NCBI RefSeq assembly: GCF_963667555.1 | Contig: NZ_OY763421.1 | Location: 2,931,562-2,995,561, forward strand | Reading direction: 5' to 3' | Origin: an uncultured Methanolobus sp. | Lineage (GTDB): Archaea; Halobacteriota; Methanosarcinia; Methanosarcinales; Methanosarcinaceae | DNA: 64,000 nt | Shown: positions 61,675 to 64,000 of the stretch, one piece after another | Position numbering within the stretch: the first letter of the stretch is position 1 | How the letters are laid out: every line of letters starts with the position of its first letter | The notes under the pieces: generated by a model | Databases searched by the model: none | What the model was told of the DNA's origin: nothing | Seen by the model: the letters and a program-made list of their open reading frames with translations, nothing else | Made by a program: the position numbers and the translations under genes

Positions 61675-63405
61675 TCATTCTTTAGGAATATCCAGTCTGG
61701 AACAAATTTGTTTCAGGTTCATTGTGTTAAGGACATCATCCGGTTCAACCCATGCCCTTCTTGCCACATTTATTCCGTATGCGATATTGTCCAGATGGTC
61801 AATGGTATGAGTGTCCGTATTGATAGCAAGCATCACGCCATATTCCTTTGCCCGCTTTGCATTAATGTCGTTCAGGTCAAGTCTCCACGGAGATGAGTTA
61901 ATTTCAAGAACCTTTTCATTGTCCTTTGCAGCCTGAATGACAGTTTCCATATCAACATCGTAAGGCGGCCGCTTTCCGAACTTCCTGCCGGTTGGGTGTG
62001 CCATTATATCCACATGTTCGTTCTCAAGGGCAGAAGTGATTCTTTTAGTCATCTTCTTCCTGTCCTGGTCAAGTCCCGCATGAACCGCAACAACCACAAT
62101 ATCAAGACGTTCCAGCAGGTCGTTACTGTAATCGAGCTTTCCGTCAGCCTTAATATCGCATTCGGTTCCCGAAAGGATTCTTATCTCATCATATTTCTCA
62201 TTGAGTTTATCAATAGCATTGATATGTTCCAGCAACCTCTTATCCGACAGGCCGTTGGCCACACCTGTTGAGTGCGAATGGTCGGTGATCGCAATGTACT
62301 CATATCCTCTCAAAATAGCAGCATCTGCAAGCTCTTCCATTGTGTTGGCACCGTCACTCCAGTTTGAGTGTACATGCAGGTCGCCTTTGATGTCCTTTCT
62401 TTCGATAAGCTCCGGAAGTTTTCCCATGAGGGCTGCCTGGACTTCTCCTCTGTCCTCTCTTATTTCAGGTGGCAGGTATTCAAGTCCGAGATTCTTATAT
62501 AGTTCTTCTTCACCGCTGAACTTTGTAAGTTTGCCTGAATCCTCATCAGTCATCCCATATTCATTCAGACTGTATCCCTTTGAGAGTGCTAGCTTTCTAA
62601 GATGGATGTTGTGTTCCTTTGAGCCTGTGAAATGTTGCAGCATGGAACCATAGGAATCCCTGCTTACAACCCTGAGATCAACATGGAAATTTCCGTGGTA
62701 GATTATGGCTGCTTTAGTTGTTCCTGATTCCAGTACCTCTTCCACCTTTTCCATTCCGGTAAAATAGCTGATCGCTTTCTCAGGTTTTTCGGAGATCGCT
62801 ATAAGGTCAATATCTCCAACCGTATCCTGTTTTCTTCGAAGACTTCCGGCAATTGCCACTTTTTCAATATCGGTATCTTGCTTCAGGTATTCCATGATTT
62901 CCACGGCTATGTCCTTTGCCAGCACATAAGGATGTCTTCCGTGGTCTTTATCCTCTTTCTGTCGTACAATGGAACGCAGTATTTTTTCTTCCTGCTTTTC
63001 TCCCATGCGTGGAAGTCTTCTAATTCGGTGTTCCCTTGCAGCCCTGCTGAGTTCATCAACGGTCTGCACACCGAGTTTTTCATAGAACAGCCTTGCAGTT
63101 TTAGGGCCGATTCCAGGGATATTCATTATCTCAATTATTCCTGCGGGAATCTCATCCTGTGTTCTCTCATAAGCTTCAAAGGTTCCGGTTTCAAGCATTT
63201 CCACTACCTTGCTTTTAAGAATCTTTCCAATGCCGGGAATGTCTTCGATACTTCCTTCTTTGTGTAGTACCAGAAGTTCCTCGTCAAGTCCTTTGATGGT
63301 GCGTGCCGCATTTGTGTAGGCTCGTGTCTTGAACTGGCTTTCGCCTTTGAATTCAAGCATTCGTGCCATGTGGTTGAACTTCTCAGCTATCTGGGTATTG
63401 TCCAT
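61675..63405 (-). CDS. polX: Family X DNA polymerase with PHP domain (PolX)
   Basis: 576 residues. N-terminal 8-kDa and helix-hairpin-helix region ('DIPGIGKILKSKVVEML', 'NIPGIGPKTARLFYEKLG'), polymerase palm with 'AGSLRRKQDTVGDIDLIAIS' (two catalytic Asp) and 'NFHVDLRVVS' (third), and a C-terminal PHP nuclease domain ('GDLHVHSNWSDG', 'AITDHSHS', 'VDIMAHPTGR', 'INTDTHTID') with its metal His/Asp set intact. Bacterial/archaeal PolX fills short gaps in base-excision repair and trims 3' ends. Ordinary length for the family. Confidence 0.92.
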   Translation of the reverse strand: MDNTQIAEKFNHMARMLEFKGESQFKTRAYTNAARTIKGLDEELLVLHKEGSIEDIPGIGKILKSKVVEMLETGTFEAYERTQDEIPAGIIEIMNIPGIGPKTARLFYEKLGVQTVDELSRAAREHRIRRLPRMGEKQEEKILRSIVRQKEDKDHGRHPYVLAKDIAVEIMEYLKQDTDIEKVAIAGSLRRKQDTVGDIDLIAISEKPEKAISYFTGMEKVEEVLESGTTKAAIIYHGNFHVDLRVVSRDSYGSMLQHFTGSKEHNIHLRKLALSKGYSLNEYGMTDEDSGKLTKFSGEEELYKNLGLEYLPPEIREDRGEVQAALMGKLPELIERKDIKGDLHVHSNWSDGANTMEELADAAILRGYEYIAITDHSHSTGVANGLSDKRLLEHINAIDKLNEKYDEIRILSGTECDIKADGKLDYSNDLLERLDIVVVAVHAGLDQDRKKMTKRITSALENEHVDIMAHPTGRKFGKRPPYDVDMETVIQAAKDNEKVLEINSSPWRLDLNDINAKRAKEYGVMLAINTDTHTIDHLDNIAYGINVARRAWVEPDDVLNTMNLKQICSRLDIPKE

Positions 63406-63419
63406 ATTATCCCGTTGGA

Positions 63420-64000
63420 TCAGTTTTCAGTCTTTCTTTTGATGGCATCTTCCACGGCCTTTTTGTGTATGTCGCCGGATTCGTGGATGCCTCCCATTCC
63501 GCCCCTGACAGCCCTGCATGGGTATTGCTGTATGAGGAGTCCGGCTTTTGCAGGAGCATCTTCCACTTTAGTTCCCACAAGATCTTTTGCCATGTGCCAT
63601 GTGCTTCCACAGGGCGCCCCGCATAATACTTTGACCGAACTTATTATACCTTTATCGAAGTCAACTTCAAGTTCAGGTATTGACAGGTATTTGCAGAGTT
63701 CTTCAGTTTCAGGTTTTGCTTCAAGGGTGCAGCAAATATCTTCCACTTCTATGAGCATTCCGTATTTTTTTGCGATTCCCTGGAGTTCTACAACCGGTGC
63801 TTTTGAAGCTCCTCCGGGAATTATCAGGGCTTTCACTCCTGCTTTTCCTGCCATATGTGCTATTGCAACTGTAAGGTCAGGATGAAGTGAGTAAGTTATC
63901 ACTATGCTGGAATCAAATACGGATGTATCTATCTTGAGATTTTCAAGAAAATCCTCCGGCTCATCTATGAAATCCGGCAGCAGTTCAGGTACTGCTGTCT
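63420..64000 (-). CDS. DUF166-like protein, 5' end beyond the window
   Basis: The frame is open to the window edge: codons before the GTG at 63902 continue 'DFIDEPEDFLENLKIDTSVF' and 'DSSI' without a stop, so the start is outside. About 193 residues are visible. Cys-containing segments 'VEDICCTLEAKP', 'VLCGAPCGSTWHMAKDL' and 'LIQQYPCRAVRGGMGGI' match my memory of DUF166 (COG1810), proteins found in methanogens whose function is unknown. 14 bases separate its stop from polX on the same strand. Confidence 0.7.
   Translation of the reverse strand, partial: TAVPELLPDFIDEPEDFLENLKIDTSVFDSSIVITYSLHPDLTVAIAHMAGKAGVKALIIPGGASKAPVVELQGIAKKYGMLIEVEDICCTLEAKPETEELCKYLSIPELEVDFDKGIISSVKVLCGAPCGSTWHMAKDLVGTKVEDAPAKAGLLIQQYPCRAVRGGMGGIHESGDIHKKAVEDAIKRKTEN

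Overview
The window reads as a chromosomal segment of a methanogenic archaeon of the order Methanosarcinales. A methylotrophic genus such as Methanolobus or Methanococcoides is my guess from gene content, not a proof. The basis is: a methanogen-type nitrogenase operon with the two PII-like genes between nifH and nifD; an NrpR-type nitrogen repressor; the methyl-coenzyme M reductase activation protein A2; a protein I recognise as methanogenesis marker 14; geranylgeranylglyceryl phosphate synthase; ribosomal protein L40e; archaeal TATA boxes; and PGF-type C-terminal sorting tails on secreted proteins.

Layout. 1-2.3 kb: a surface protein with its FtsX/MacB-like permease. 2.4-8.1 kb: a secreted transglutaminase-like protein, then a secreted chymotrypsin-fold protease whose N-terminal pro-region recurs as one or two modules in three following PGF-tailed proteins; a fourth relative lies at 23.3-23.9 kb. 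8.2-10.6 kb: two tandem beta-propeller genes, one interrupted by a single in-frame TAG. 10.7-14.9 kb: MarR regulator and MATE exporter, then a redox cluster of three Rieske ferredoxins, a glutaredoxin-like protein, a ferredoxin:thioredoxin reductase-like protein and a nitroreductase. 15-22.5 kb: nifH-nifI1-nifI2-nifD-nifK-nifE-nifN on the minus strand. 22.5-24.7 kb: a long non-coding stretch with two promoter-like sites, a candidate small RNA, 20-bp repeat arrays around the fourth pro-module protein, and a mobile-looking 160-bp element. 24.7-30.8 kb: an Amt transporter, a hybrid response regulator/kinase, a glnK-amt pair and nrpR.

30.9-41.1 kb is mostly housekeeping: UbiB-like kinase, a DUF3303-like protein, a phasin-like pair, AtwA, GGGP synthase, L40e, a duplicated winged-helix protein and gatCAB. 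41.1-50.7 kb is patchier: two methyltransferases, each with a decayed copy of its own 3' end nearby, a second transglutaminase-like gene, an AT-rich nuclease, a ferredoxin-nitroreductase fusion, another propeller and an IS1634-like insertion sequence abutting a gene remnant. 50.7-54.1 kb holds a divergent pair resembling the two halves of F420-dependent sulfite reductase, then a radical SAM protein. 54.1-64 kb: a nuclease-like protein, copper ATPase with metallochaperone, an Mrr-like nuclease, thioredoxin with methanogenesis marker 14, PolX-type polymerase and a DUF166-like gene cut by the window edge.

How the genes work together. Nitrogen fixation genes, ammonium transport, PII proteins and NrpR sit within 16 kb, and nifH, the candidate small RNA and glnK-amt share a promoter-proximal motif. 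The protease and its prodomain-like, surface-anchored relatives look like an undescribed secreted protease/chaperone-or-inhibitor set and are the most interesting feature of the window.
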